DNA of 64,000 nt from NCBI GenBank assembly GCA_964425605.1, contig CAYRNR010000011.1, positions 1 through 64,000 of the forward strand, in the 5' to 3' direction. Source of the stretch: CAYRNR01 sp964425605. GTDB taxonomy: Bacteria > Myxococcota_A > UBA796 > UBA9615 > CAYRNR01. Of the stretch, positions 16,878-26,645 are shown piece by piece. Every line of letters starts with the position of its first letter. Position 1 is the stretch's first letter. A model generated the notes under the pieces. It saw only the letters and a program-made list of their open reading frames with translations, ran no database searches and was not told the DNA's origin. A program made the translations under genes and the position numbers.

Positions 16878-17981
16878 CTATCTTAGCTCGTCCACGATCC
16901 CGCGGGCGAACAACGCATCGCGGAGCGTGGAAGCGAGCTCCCGGTGACCGACCTCCCCGTAGTGGTCGTTGTCGTGGGGGAACAGCGCCTGGTTGGTGTA
17001 GTCCAGGCCCGGCGCCTCGCGCATGCGCTCCCGGAAGTCCACGAACGGGACGCCGGCAGCGGCGGCGTAGGCCGCCTGCTGATCGATCGTCCAGTCGAAT
17101 CCCTCGCACTCGGGGGTGTCCGCGTTCCCGAGGCAGCGGGGCCACGTGGAGGGGGGTAGCAGGGCCGCGAAGGGCGTCGCCCCGTCCTCCCGGATGTCCT
17201 GCGCCAGCGCGTCGATGGCAGCGCTCGCCTCGGCCTCGCCCAGCGTGGCCGCGAGGAGGTCTCCGCGGCTCCCGAGCGCCAGATACAGGCCGTGGGCGCG
17301 CGGCGTCATGAGCTGGTAGAGGTAGCTATGCCGGAACAGGCCGATGCGCACCGACTCCGGGAGCCACCCCGTCGGTCCGATCCCCCCCTGGAACGGGAGG
17401 AAGCTGACCAGCACGTTCTCCTGGTGGTAGTGACTCAGCAGCTGCAACCGGGTGAGGTCGTTGACGAACATCGCGTGGATGACGAGGTCGGGGCGGTAGG
17501 CTCGACCCCAGATGCGGTAGCTGGCCGCGGCCTCCCCGAGCTCGTAGCCACCCACGGCCAGGTTGTGGATCTGCACGGCCCGCGGCGCGAGCTCCTGTTC
17601 GAGCATCCGGCCCAGCAGGTGGGGCCACCCCACCTCGTGGCCGAGCCCGTAGCCCACGGACATCGAGTCCCCGAGCACCACGATGCTCAACGCGTCCGGG
17701 TCGTACGCCGTCGCGGGGCCCACCAGGTTGTCCTCGCCGAAGATCGGATCGCAGTTCGGGCACGGTGCGTGACGGTAGGGCGCGCCTGGAAGATACGTGG
17801 CCTCGAATCCCAGCCCCGCGAGGGCCGTGAAGAACGGCCCGGCGGGGAGAGTCAGGCGCAGGACGATCTCGACGAGCAGCAGCGCGACACAGACACTGGT
17901 CCCCACCGCCAGGCCTCGCACCAGCCATCGGCGCTTCGCCCTGCCCCGGATGCCCCCGAATCGGCGCTTCCGTCTCGCCAT
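16878..17981 (-). CDS. Membrane-anchored SGNH hydrolase-like protein
   Basis: The protein is 367 aa from ATG 17981. A very basic N terminus (MARRKRRFGG) is followed by one membrane helix at about 25-45, so the domain faces outward. Block I is the canonical VVLGDSMSVGYG with GDS, block II NLAVGGYELG, block III AMFVNDL and block V DNDHYGEVGH. A small pair of cysteines (CPNCDPIF) precedes block I, and two more (CLGN, ECEG) lie near 280, perhaps disulfide bonded. Of the four SGNH proteins in the window this is the one with the most standard serine motif. It sits 11 bases downstream of a cysteine-rich membrane protein and 74 bases before the GT2 gene. Confidence 0.78.
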   Translation of the reverse strand: MARRKRRFGGIRGRAKRRWLVRGLAVGTSVCVALLLVEIVLRLTLPAGPFFTALAGLGFEATYLPGAPYRHAPCPNCDPIFGEDNLVGPATAYDPDALSIVVLGDSMSVGYGLGHEVGWPHLLGRMLEQELAPRAVQIHNLAVGGYELGEAAASYRIWGRAYRPDLVIHAMFVNDLTRLQLLSHYHQENVLVSFLPFQGGIGPTGWLPESVRIGLFRHSYLYQLMTPRAHGLYLALGSRGDLLAATLGEAEASAAIDALAQDIREDGATPFAALLPPSTWPRCLGNADTPECEGFDWTIDQQAAYAAAAGVPFVDFRERMREAPGLDYTNQALFPHDNDHYGEVGHRELASTLRDALFARGIVDELR

Positions 17982-17992
17982 CGGTCCCTTCT

Positions 17993-20137
17993 TCAGTGGA
18001 ACTGGTCGTGGGGCCCGAACTCGCCGGTCCACGCGCAGTCCACGCCGTCCATCTCGCGGGCCACCCCGATGGCGCACCACGCGTAGTGCCCTCGCGCCAG
18101 CGTCAGGCACTGATCATAGGCCAGTCGCCCGCGCTGGGGCAGTTCCGTCGCGTATCGCTCGAAGTAGAGGGCCTCGCAGGACTGGATTCCCGGACTCGAC
18201 ACGGATCGCACCGCCGAGTCCAGGGCACGCTCGCACAGACCGAGCCAGGGCGACGGCCACCCCGAACAGTCGGCCGGCGGCGGTCCCTGTGCCCGCGGCA
18301 GCTGCGGCATCCCCTCCACCAGCCTCCCGGCCTGCTCGGCGCACGCGGAGAACGCGATGGGATCGGTGAAGGTCTGCTTGCACAGCATCAGGTAGGACTC
18401 CAGGCAGTGGTTCACGGCCCAGTCCAGGGAGCTCCCCTGGTACGCGCCGCTGACGCACGCCTCGCGCAGCTCTCCGTCGAAGCCGACGCACAGATCGTCG
18501 GGCGGCGCCGTCGGAGCCCAGCACGTGTCCCACCCCCACCGCCTCGCCCCGTAGGCCCGGGCGCACAGCGCCTGCATGGCCGGGGGCTCCGCGGCGCAGT
18601 CCAGCTCGAAGCTGGTCTCGCTCGCCTCGAGGGTGTACCCGACGAAGGCGCAGCGGTCCCCGTGGTCGGGCAGCGCGAGCCGGCACCGTCGCTCTCCGGC
18701 CTCGCGATTCAGGATGCCCCCCTGGCGATCCCGCAGCACCTGGTAGGCGCTCCAGGGTCCCGTCCAGTAGGGCGGCTCCCAGTAGTACCCCTGGGTGTGG
18801 AGCGAGTCGCAGCTGTTGAACTCGGGCCGCAGCAGCGGCCGCGAGTTGGTCTGGAGGGCCTGCGCCCAGCCCGCGACGAGGACGCCGGCGAGGACCGCCA
18901 TCGCGACGCCCGCCCCCGCCCTGATGGGGACGCGCCTGCTCCTCCAGACCAGCGCACAGGCCGCGCCCGCGCCGATGAACAGCGGCGGGAAGGTGGGCAG
19001 GAGGTAGCCCACGTAGTTCAGGACGTCGTCCGGCATCATGTAGGGGTCGAACACCAGGTAGGCCAGGACGAACGCCGCAACCACCATCCCCTGGGTCGCG
19101 AGGAACCGGTCCGTCGGCGTCATCTTCTTGCGGGCCGCTGGCGCCACGGAGCGGAGCGAGTGCCACGACAGCAACGCGGCCGAGGCTGCGGTGGCGATGA
19201 CCAGCAGCAAAGCCATGATCGCGCCCGTGGTGCTCGAGCGCAGATCGAAGATCCCGCTCCCGTGGAATCCCAGCAGGAAGTCCACGTGCTCGACGGCCGC
19301 GCGCCAGGCCAATCCGCTCCCGACCCACTCGGTGAAGGCCATGGTCGGGCCGGGTTCGACGAGCTCGTCGCCCGACAGCGGCGTGGCCCGCGCGATGCGG
19401 GAGAGGATGCCGGAGGACTGGCCGATGACGCCGTACACGGCCAGCGCGGCAGCGCCCAGGGCGGCCGGCACCCCGACGCGGCGGAGCCATGGCCCCCCGC
19501 CGAAGACCAGCGTGGCGAACGCGAGGACCGCCGGGAACACCAGGTTCGAGAACGTGTAGACCGCGGCCAGCCCCCCCAGAACGCCCGCGAGGAGCGCCGC
19601 GGGCAGCGACATCCTGCCCCGCGCCGCGAACACGAAGAACGGCAAGAACAGGCCGTGGAACAGGTGTGTCTCGTAGTAGTGGCCCAGCGGCAGCAAGGAG
19701 GCCATGAGGAAGTAGACGGGCGGGAAGGCGCACAGGAACACCGGCACGGCCCGGTACACCCACGACCGCCGGTTCGGGCTCGTCTGACCGAGGGCCCAGA
19801 CCAGGGCGAGGACGAACACGAGGGTGTAGGCGGTCCCGACCGTCTTCACCAGCACCAGCGAGCGCGTGTCCAGGACCTTGGACAGGAACCCCACCATGTA
19901 GGCCAGGACGCCGATCCCCGTGTGGTAGTGCCACCACATCTGCTCCTGGTTGACCAGCCAGTAGGGGATGTTGCTGCCGGGTTCCTGCGCCATGCGCTCG
20001 GCGTAGACGGCGGGGAACGAGAGCGTGAAGCAATGCTCCCAGACGGTGAAGCTCCAGTCCGGGTTGTGCCAGAAGAAAGGAATCCGACTCGCCACCAGGA
20101 CGACTGCAGCCAGCACCATGAAGCGTCTATCGGTCAT
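17993..20137 (-). CDS. Polytopic membrane protein with Cys-rich C-terminal domain (paralogue 1 of 5)
   Basis: The protein is 714 aa. Residues 1 to about 430 form a membrane region with roughly ten hydrophobic stretches. It opens with a family motif (SRIPFFWHNPDW, then EHCF) and a first outside loop containing WHYHTG. Later come GHYYET and YTFSN. Residues about 431-714 are soluble and contain 17 cysteines in a regular pattern, with landmarks CDSL, CAAEPP, APTAPPDDLC, ACVSGAYQGS, FSACAEQ, GLCERA, YDQC and WCAIGVAR, and a final DCAWTGEF. The membrane half resembles GT-C glycosyltransferases in layout, with an acidic residue in the first loop. I do not recognise the C-terminal domain. It is probably outside the inner membrane and disulfide bonded. 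It is the fourth gene from the 3' end of the ten-gene run apart from the SGNH, GT2 and radical SAM genes that follow it. Confidence 0.75.
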   Translation of the reverse strand: MTDRRFMVLAAVVLVASRIPFFWHNPDWSFTVWEHCFTLSFPAVYAERMAQEPGSNIPYWLVNQEQMWWHYHTGIGVLAYMVGFLSKVLDTRSLVLVKTVGTAYTLVFVLALVWALGQTSPNRRSWVYRAVPVFLCAFPPVYFLMASLLPLGHYYETHLFHGLFLPFFVFAARGRMSLPAALLAGVLGGLAAVYTFSNLVFPAVLAFATLVFGGGPWLRRVGVPAALGAAALAVYGVIGQSSGILSRIARATPLSGDELVEPGPTMAFTEWVGSGLAWRAAVEHVDFLLGFHGSGIFDLRSSTTGAIMALLLVIATAASAALLSWHSLRSVAPAARKKMTPTDRFLATQGMVVAAFVLAYLVFDPYMMPDDVLNYVGYLLPTFPPLFIGAGAACALVWRSRRVPIRAGAGVAMAVLAGVLVAGWAQALQTNSRPLLRPEFNSCDSLHTQGYYWEPPYWTGPWSAYQVLRDRQGGILNREAGERRCRLALPDHGDRCAFVGYTLEASETSFELDCAAEPPAMQALCARAYGARRWGWDTCWAPTAPPDDLCVGFDGELREACVSGAYQGSSLDWAVNHCLESYLMLCKQTFTDPIAFSACAEQAGRLVEGMPQLPRAQGPPPADCSGWPSPWLGLCERALDSAVRSVSSPGIQSCEALYFERYATELPQRGRLAYDQCLTLARGHYAWCAIGVAREMDGVDCAWTGEFGPHDQFH

Positions 20138-20210
20138 GGGGTTCCGTCGTGGGAGTCACGATGGAGTCTAGCACCCGCAACGCCGGTTGGCTCGTCACAC
20201 CCCCGCAGGA

Positions 20211-22337
20211 TCAGAAGATGGTGCCGGCGGCGAACTCCCCGCGCCACGCACAGTCGACCTCTCCGCGCAGCCGAGCGACGCCGATGGCGCACCAGGGGTA
20301 GGACTCCGCGGCGAGCGAAAGGCACTGGTCGTAGTAGATCCGCCCCGAGGCGGGCACGTCCTCGGCGAACCTGTCCCGGTACACGTCTTCGCAGGCCGGC
20401 CGCCACTGGCCAGGTGGACTCTGGGCGGCGATGGCGACCGCACGCTCGCACAGCCCGATCCAGGGTTCTGGCCAGGAGGCGCAGGCGGGGTCGGGGATGG
20501 GGCCGCCCAAGGGCAGCAAGGGCGTCCCCCCATGCAACGAGGCGAGCTGTTCGGCGCAGGCGGAGAAGGCCACGGGATCGGTGAACGTGCCGTCGCACAT
20601 CCCGAGCAAGCTGGCGGGGCACTCGTACACGGTGTACTGGGTCGCCGCGCTCTGGTACGCGCCGGACACACACGCTCGGCGCAGATCCCCGGTGAATCCA
20701 GCGCACAGATCGTCCGCGGGCGCCGTGGGCGCCATGCAGGTGTCCTGGCCGTACTTCACCGCACCGAACGCCTGGGCACAGCGCTCGCGCTGCTCCTGCG
20801 GGGCGTGGGCACACCCGCCCTCGGTGTCGAGGTGGGCGGCCAGCGCCCACCCCATGAACGCGCACAGCTCGTCGCCCTCGGGGACGGAGGCCCGGCACCG
20901 GGCCTCCCCGGTTCTCCGGTCGAACCGGGGCTCGATGGGGTCGAAGAAGCCCCGTGGGGCGGAGTCGGCGGGCGGGTCCCAGAAGTAGCCGTCCATGTGG
21001 ACACAATCGCACGGCCCGAACTCCGGCCGGTCGATGGCGCGCGCGTTGGTCCGCAGGGCGCCGACCCACCCGACCACGAGCAACACGCCACAGATCAACG
21101 AGACCGCGACCGCGACCAGACGCAACGGCAGGCGGATGGTGCGCGCAGCGGAGCCGAGCGCGCCGCCGACGCCGACGAACAGGGCCGGGAACGTGGTCAT
21201 CAGGTTCCCGGTCTTGTTCATGTCCTCGTGGGGCCCCGTGTAGGGGTCGAATGCCAGGTAGGCCAGGACGAAGGCCGCGGCGACGATGCCGTTGATCCCG
21301 AGGAACCGCTCCGCGGGGGTCGAGGTCGCTCGAAGCCGGGGGTGGACCAACCGCAGCGCCTGGGCCGCCAGGACCACCCCGCCGTACAGGGCCACGCCGG
21401 CCAGCAGCAGCGCCACGGCGAACCCGAGCCCGGGATCGGACACGTCGAGCATCCCGGTCCGGTGGAATCCGAAGAGCATCGCCACGTGGTCCCGGACGGC
21501 GTCCACCGCGGAGGCCGACTCCATCCCGGTCGTGGCCGCTGCTTGCGCGGCCTGGCCCGCGCCGTCCTCTCCGGAGTGGAACAGACCGTGGGCGAGGCGG
21601 CGGAAGGTCGTCCCGGGCCGGCCGGCCAGCAGGAACGTCGCCGCCGTCACCGCGCAGCTCGCGGCGGCGTCGCGAATCCTGCCGAGCAGCGGATAGCGGG
21701 CGAGCAGCAGGTGCGCCGACACCACGGCGAGGACGAGGCCCGCGTTGGAGAAGGTGTAGGCGGTGGCCAGACCGCCCAGCACCCCCAGGGCCAGCATGCC
21801 CCACCCGCGCAGGTGCCCCCGCGCCTCGGCGACCATGAACGGCAACATCAGCGCGTAGAAGAAATACGTCTCGGTGTAGTGGCCTTGGGGCGTGAGCCCG
21901 AACCACAGGAACCAGCTGGGAGGGAAGACGCAGGCGAACAGCGGGATGATCACGCAGGCCCGCTCCTCCGGCCGCACCCACACCCGCGTCAGGGACCAGG
22001 CGAGCAGCCCGACGAAGGTGGCGGTCAGCGCGGTCCCCACGATCTTCAGCAGCACCAGCGAGCGGGCGCCGAGCGCGCCGTGGAGGAGACGAACGGCGTG
22101 GGACATCCACGCGGAGCCCGCGTGGAAGTGGAGCTTGATCTGCTTGGGGTTCACCGTCCAGAAGGGGACGTGCTCGTCGGGGGACAGGGCCTGGCGGTCG
22201 GCGTGGATCTCGGGGTGCACCAGGAAGAAGCAGTGCTCCGTGGCGACCATGCCCCAGTCGGGGTTGTGGAAGAAGAACGGAATCCGGGCCAGCAACAACG
22301 CGACGACGGACAGGGCGATGACGTGGTGCGTCTTCAT
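20211..22337 (-). CDS. Polytopic membrane protein with Cys-rich C-terminal domain (paralogue 2 of 5)
   Basis: The protein is 708 aa and starts at ATG 22337, three bases after the stop of paralogue 3, so translation is probably coupled. The opening ARIPFFFHNPDWG and EHCFF, the loop LHFHAG, GHYTET and the YTFSN helix match the family. The C-terminal domain starts near residue 420 with PEFGPCDCVHM, where an extra cysteine follows the first one. It keeps the rest of the pattern: TCMAPTAPADDLC, ACVSGAYQ, FSACAEQ, GLCERA, YDQC, YPWCAIGVARLRGEVDC. The 73-bp gap to paralogue 1 is the only larger gap among these genes. Function is unknown; a GT-C-like membrane transferase is the best guess. Confidence 0.75.
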   Translation of the reverse strand: MKTHHVIALSVVALLLARIPFFFHNPDWGMVATEHCFFLVHPEIHADRQALSPDEHVPFWTVNPKQIKLHFHAGSAWMSHAVRLLHGALGARSLVLLKIVGTALTATFVGLLAWSLTRVWVRPEERACVIIPLFACVFPPSWFLWFGLTPQGHYTETYFFYALMLPFMVAEARGHLRGWGMLALGVLGGLATAYTFSNAGLVLAVVSAHLLLARYPLLGRIRDAAASCAVTAATFLLAGRPGTTFRRLAHGLFHSGEDGAGQAAQAAATTGMESASAVDAVRDHVAMLFGFHRTGMLDVSDPGLGFAVALLLAGVALYGGVVLAAQALRLVHPRLRATSTPAERFLGINGIVAAAFVLAYLAFDPYTGPHEDMNKTGNLMTTFPALFVGVGGALGSAARTIRLPLRLVAVAVSLICGVLLVVGWVGALRTNARAIDRPEFGPCDCVHMDGYFWDPPADSAPRGFFDPIEPRFDRRTGEARCRASVPEGDELCAFMGWALAAHLDTEGGCAHAPQEQRERCAQAFGAVKYGQDTCMAPTAPADDLCAGFTGDLRRACVSGAYQSAATQYTVYECPASLLGMCDGTFTDPVAFSACAEQLASLHGGTPLLPLGGPIPDPACASWPEPWIGLCERAVAIAAQSPPGQWRPACEDVYRDRFAEDVPASGRIYYDQCLSLAAESYPWCAIGVARLRGEVDCAWRGEFAAGTIF

Positions 22338-22340
22338 GGT

Positions 22341-24485
22341 TCAGAACCGGCTGTCCTGGTCGAACTCTCCCGACCATCGGCAGTTCGTCTCGCCACGGAG
22401 CCGTGCGACGCCGATGGCACACCAGGGGTACTTCCCCACGTCGAGGAAGAGGCACTGGTCGTACGCGAGGTGCCCCTGCGCCGGCAGATCCCCGGCGTAG
22501 CGCGAGAGATAGGTCTCCTCGCACGACGGCGCCTGCAGATCGCCCGGCGACCGGGCAGCGTGGTCCAGCGTTCTGGCGCACAGACCGCTCCAGGCCAGCG
22601 GCCAACCGGCGCACTCGGCCGGGGGAGGCTCATCGGTGGAGGGGAGCAGCGGCATCCCCTCCAGCAGCGCGGCGACCTGCTCGGTGCACCCGGAGAGGAG
22701 GGCCGGATCGTCGAACGTGTCCGCGCACAGCTGCGCGAAGTTCGTGCGGCACGAGTCGTAGGTCCAGCGCCGGTCGCTGCCCTGGTAGGCGCCCGAGATG
22801 CACGCCGCGCGCAGGCTGCCGGCGTACTCGGCGCAGAGATCGGCCGGTGGATGCCGCGGATCCTCGCACGCCTCGAGGGCGTGATGCATGGCGCCGTCGG
22901 CCTGGGCGCACATCAGGCGCGTCGACGGCGGCTCGGCGGCGCAGTCGGCGATCTCATCGAGGGACGTGGCCATCTCGTAGCCGATGAACGCGCACGTGTC
23001 GTCGTTGCCGGGAGCGGCCCCGCGGCAGCGGGCCTCGCCGCCGATCCGGTCGAACTCGCTCGACGCGGGCAGCCGCCACGGCAGCCAGCCGAAGGCTCCG
23101 GGCTCGGCGCCGGGCGCCACCTGGAAGTACCCGTCCGCGCACAGGGTGTCGCAGGCGTTCAGGCCCGGCCGGCGCAGGGGACGGGCGTTGTCGGTCAAGG
23201 CGTTGGCCCAGCCCGTGATCAGGATCGCCGCGGACAGCCCCGCGGCCACCCACGACGTGATCCGGACGGGGGAACGCCGCGAACGGAAGGCGCGCTGGAA
23301 CAGCGCGGCCGCCCCGACGGGCAGGCACAGGAACGTCGGGACCAGGTACCCGATCTTGTGCTCGCCGTCGCCGGGGATCGTGTACGGCTCGAAGGTCAGG
23401 TACGCGGCGACGAAGGCCATCAACAGCAGCCCGTTGTACGCCTCGAATCGTTCGGCGCGGGACAGGTCGGCCCTCGACCGGGGCCAGAGGAAGCGCAGCG
23501 CGGACACGATCAGCGCGGCCGCCGCGGCGAGGGCGACCAGGAGCAGCGCGACGGCCACGACGAGCCCCAGCGGCTCGGTGCGGAAGGCGAACGCGCCGCT
23601 GTCGTGGAGCCCGAACAGGATCTCCACGTGGGAGAGCGCGGCCCCCAGCGCCTGCCCCGACGTCAGCCACTCCACCAGGCCGACGTCGCGGCCCACGGAC
23701 GGGTTGGTATCGGGGTGGAAGAAGTTGGACAGCAGCAGGCGCTGGATCACGTGCTGGGGGTGACCGAACAGCACGAACGACGCCAGCGCCGCGACACCCG
23801 TGGTCGCCGTCGAGGCCAGGCGATGGACCAGCCCTGCTGGACAGCGCAGCCACGCGTACAGGCAGAACACGCCCACCAGGAAGAGGTTGGAGAACGTGTA
23901 CGCCATGGCCAGCCCGCCCAGGACGCCGGCGGCCGCCGCGATGGGCACGAGGCCCCGCTCGCGACCGCGATCCACGGCCAGGAACAGCGGCAGGAAGAGC
24001 CCGTAGAAGACGTGGGTCTCGAAGTACTGCCCCTCCGGGGTCAGGCTCACCCACAGGATGAGGACGGTGGGGAACGTCCACACGAACAGGGGGATGGCCA
24101 CCCAAGCGCGGTCCTCTCTCAGGGGACAGATCCGCGCCAGCGCCCAGGCGAACAGCGCCATGAACAGCGCGGTGTACAGCGTGCCCACGACCTTGATCGG
24201 CAGCAGCGACCGGGTGCCGAGGAGGTCCACAGCCAGGTGCATGACGTGAGAGTTGACCGCGGCGCCCATGTGCTGGAGACCCCGGATCTGCGCCTCGTCG
24301 ATCACCCAGTACGGGACGTCCTCGTCGGGCGTCTGCGCCTGATACTGCGCGTGCACCTCTGGATTCGACAGCAAGAAGCAGTGCTCGGGGTTGAGCACCG
24401 TCCAGTCCGGGTGGTGGAAGAAGAACGGGAGACGGGACAGGAGGACGGCCGTGACCGCGGCCAGTATCCACCAGCGAGGTCTCAT
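22341..24485 (-). CDS. Polytopic membrane protein with Cys-rich C-terminal domain (paralogue 3 of 5)
   Basis: The protein is 714 aa from ATG 24485. It has the family head SRLPFFFHHPDW with EHCF and the pair DVPYWVIDEAQ. The first loop here reads GLQHMG, so the HYH seen in other members is not kept. The membrane part ends near 430. The Cys-rich domain contains CDTLC, EARC, DCAAEPP, ADLCAEY, ACISGAYQGS, LSGCTEQ, GLCART, YDQC and YPWCAIGVARLRGETNC. The domain spacing is as in the other copies, which supports one fold. Thirty bases separate it from paralogue 4. The five proteins share clear family blocks but are far from identical, so the expansion is not recent. Confidence 0.75.
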   Translation of the reverse strand: MRPRWWILAAVTAVLLSRLPFFFHHPDWTVLNPEHCFLLSNPEVHAQYQAQTPDEDVPYWVIDEAQIRGLQHMGAAVNSHVMHLAVDLLGTRSLLPIKVVGTLYTALFMALFAWALARICPLREDRAWVAIPLFVWTFPTVLILWVSLTPEGQYFETHVFYGLFLPLFLAVDRGRERGLVPIAAAAGVLGGLAMAYTFSNLFLVGVFCLYAWLRCPAGLVHRLASTATTGVAALASFVLFGHPQHVIQRLLLSNFFHPDTNPSVGRDVGLVEWLTSGQALGAALSHVEILFGLHDSGAFAFRTEPLGLVVAVALLLVALAAAAALIVSALRFLWPRSRADLSRAERFEAYNGLLLMAFVAAYLTFEPYTIPGDGEHKIGYLVPTFLCLPVGAAALFQRAFRSRRSPVRITSWVAAGLSAAILITGWANALTDNARPLRRPGLNACDTLCADGYFQVAPGAEPGAFGWLPWRLPASSEFDRIGGEARCRGAAPGNDDTCAFIGYEMATSLDEIADCAAEPPSTRLMCAQADGAMHHALEACEDPRHPPADLCAEYAGSLRAACISGAYQGSDRRWTYDSCRTNFAQLCADTFDDPALLSGCTEQVAALLEGMPLLPSTDEPPPAECAGWPLAWSGLCARTLDHAARSPGDLQAPSCEETYLSRYAGDLPAQGHLAYDQCLFLDVGKYPWCAIGVARLRGETNCRWSGEFDQDSRF

Positions 24486-24515
24486 CGCCGCCCGATCCGC
24501 GCGACGGGGTGGCGC

Positions 24516-26645
24516 TTAGAACCGTTCCGAGTCATCCCACTCACCGCTCCACCTGCATTCCAGCTGGCCCAGGGACCGCGCCACGCCCACGGCGCACCAG
24601 GGATACCGGGACGTCTCCAGCGACAGGCACTGATCGAAGTGTAGCCCTCCTCGCTCGGGGAGTGATCGGGCGTACCGCTCCCGGTACTCGTCCTCGCAGC
24701 TGGGCGACGCGCCCCCGTTCGCCCGCCGCGCGGCCATCTCGGTCGCGCTTGCACACAGTCCGGTCCAGGCGAGCGGCCAGCCCTCACATTGCGGGAGCGG
24801 GGGCTCCGGCGGGACCGGCAGGGACGGCATCCCGAACATCAGCAGGGCCATCTGCTCGGCACACCCCGAGAAGTCTGCGGGATCGGGGAACGACTCGGCG
24901 CACAGCATCTCGAAGTAGTCCAGGGCGCAACCGCACTGGGGCGCGTCGAGGTCACTGCTCTGGTAGGCGCCGGAGACGCAGTCCCACCACAGGTCCCCCT
25001 CGAAGTCGTCGCAGAGGCCCTCGGGCAGCTCCACCGCGGGTTCGCACTGCTGGCAGGCGTGACGCGCCCCGCCCACGGCGCGAGCGCAGATGCTGCGGCG
25101 GCCGGGGGGCTCGGACAGACACTCTGACGACGGCATCGAGCCCCGGAGCGCGTGCTCGAATCCGATGTAGGCGCAGAGCTCCTCATCGCCGGGCAGCGAG
25201 CGCCGGCAGCGCTCCTCCCCACCGTGCTGGTCGAACACGACGAGGGGCTCCTCCCACCACTCGCCGGGGCTCCAGCGGCTTCGGTCTCGAGGCTGCTCGT
25301 TCCAGAAATACCCGAGCAGCAGCAACGAATCACAGCTGGCGAACTCGGGGCGTTCCAGGGGCCGGGCGTTCACCCGGAGCGCGTTGGCCCAGCCGCCGAT
25401 CAGCGCCACGGCGAGCGCGGCGAGGTAGGCCAACGTCGCGATCCGCACCCCCGCGATCCGGGAGCGCACGAGCCTCTTCACGAGCGCACCCGCGCCCATG
25501 AACAGCATCGGGTAGATCGGGACGAGATACCCCATCGGCTCCCTGGCCCCATCGGGCGTCAGATAGGGATCGAACAGCGCGTAGCTCGCGAGGAAACCCA
25601 TCAGCAGCAGCGCGTGGATGGCGAGGAAGCGGTCGGGCAGCCGGATCCGGCGCCGGAGCCGAGGGTGCACGGTGCGGACCGCGGCCAGGAACAGCGGCCC
25701 CGTCGAGGCGAGCAGGATCACCGACAGGCAGACCATGACCGCGGCGCCCCAGAGACCGTCGGTGGTCCTGAAGACCGCAGCCCCGTGGGGGCCGAAGAGA
25801 TGCTCCAGGTGCTGCAGGGCCGCCCGGGGCAGCTCGGCCGCCACCACGGGCTCCGTAGACGCGGTGCCCGTCTGGCCGGACACCGGCGTCGTCTCGAACA
25901 GCCGCTGGACGAAGTGGGCCGGCCGCCCCAGCACCACCACCACCACGGCGGTCACGGCGCCGAGGAGGGCCACGGAGGAGAGGCGGTGACGCACCCCGTC
26001 GGTGCGGAACAGCAGGTACGCGATGGCCAGCGCGATGACGTACACGACGCTCGAGAACGTGTAGACCGTCACCAGGCCGCCGAGGACCCCCGCCCCGATC
26101 ACCGCCCACGCCGGCGGGGGCCGATCCTGCGAGGCCGTGATCATCGACGGCAGGAACAGCGCGTAGATCAGGTGGTTCTCGTAGTAGTGCCCCTGCGGCG
26201 TCAGCGTGACCCACAGGAAGAACACCGGCGGGAACACCGCGAGGACGAGGGGGACGAGCACCTGGGCCCAGGACTCCCTGCCGGGCCAGATCCTCGCCAG
26301 CGCCCACGCGAGCAGGCCGACGAAGATCGCCGTGCACGCCGTCCCGATCAGCTTCAGGAGCACCAGCGATCGCGTGCCGAGCAGCTGCGTCAGGAGCTTC
26401 ACCGTGTAGGACAGGCAGGCCGATCCCCGGTGGTAGTGGAATCGGAGCTGGTGCGGATCGACCACCCAGTAGGGGGTGGGCTCCGGATCCACGGCGACGC
26501 GGTTGGCGTGGATCTGGGGGTCCGAGAGCAGGAAACACTCCTCCCACAGCATCACGCCGCCCCAGTCCGGGCTGTGGAGGAAGAACGGAGCGCGGCTGGC
26601 CACGAGGGCCAGCAGGGACACCAGCACCAGGGTGCGCGTTCTCAC
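24516..26645 (-). CDS. Polytopic membrane protein with Cys-rich C-terminal domain (paralogue 4 of 5)
   Basis: The protein is 709 aa from GTG 26645, which overlaps the upstream gene's TGA as GTGA; the longer frame above it is the upstream gene read in another frame. The head is SRAPFFLHSPDWG with EECF in place of EHCF, and the first loop has FHYHRG. It keeps GHYYEN and YTFSS. The C-terminal domain has extra cysteines compared with its sisters (CQQC and QCGC), along with CDSLL, DCVSGAYQ, FSGCAEQ, GLCASA, FDQC and YPWCAVGVAR. The overlap suggests its translation depends on the GT-C-like gene above it. Role unknown; probably membrane-bound transfer of a polyprenyl-linked sugar. Confidence 0.75.
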   Translation of the reverse strand: MRTRTLVLVSLLALVASRAPFFLHSPDWGGVMLWEECFLLSDPQIHANRVAVDPEPTPYWVVDPHQLRFHYHRGSACLSYTVKLLTQLLGTRSLVLLKLIGTACTAIFVGLLAWALARIWPGRESWAQVLVPLVLAVFPPVFFLWVTLTPQGHYYENHLIYALFLPSMITASQDRPPPAWAVIGAGVLGGLVTVYTFSSVVYVIALAIAYLLFRTDGVRHRLSSVALLGAVTAVVVVVLGRPAHFVQRLFETTPVSGQTGTASTEPVVAAELPRAALQHLEHLFGPHGAAVFRTTDGLWGAAVMVCLSVILLASTGPLFLAAVRTVHPRLRRRIRLPDRFLAIHALLLMGFLASYALFDPYLTPDGAREPMGYLVPIYPMLFMGAGALVKRLVRSRIAGVRIATLAYLAALAVALIGGWANALRVNARPLERPEFASCDSLLLLGYFWNEQPRDRSRWSPGEWWEEPLVVFDQHGGEERCRRSLPGDEELCAYIGFEHALRGSMPSSECLSEPPGRRSICARAVGGARHACQQCEPAVELPEGLCDDFEGDLWWDCVSGAYQSSDLDAPQCGCALDYFEMLCAESFPDPADFSGCAEQMALLMFGMPSLPVPPEPPLPQCEGWPLAWTGLCASATEMAARRANGGASPSCEDEYRERYARSLPERGGLHFDQCLSLETSRYPWCAVGVARSLGQLECRWSGEWDDSERF

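Noticed and set aside
16804..17145. Upstream extension of the GT2 gene to 17145
   Set aside because: The extra 114 codons lie inside the 3' end of the SGNH gene and look non-coding. ATG 16803 gives a normal GT2 start.
20187..24644. A 1485-codon plus-strand frame across two Cys-rich membrane genes
   Set aside because: It runs opposite two conserved paralogues, has non-protein-like composition (H, Q, R and G rich) and would have to span a gap between real genes.
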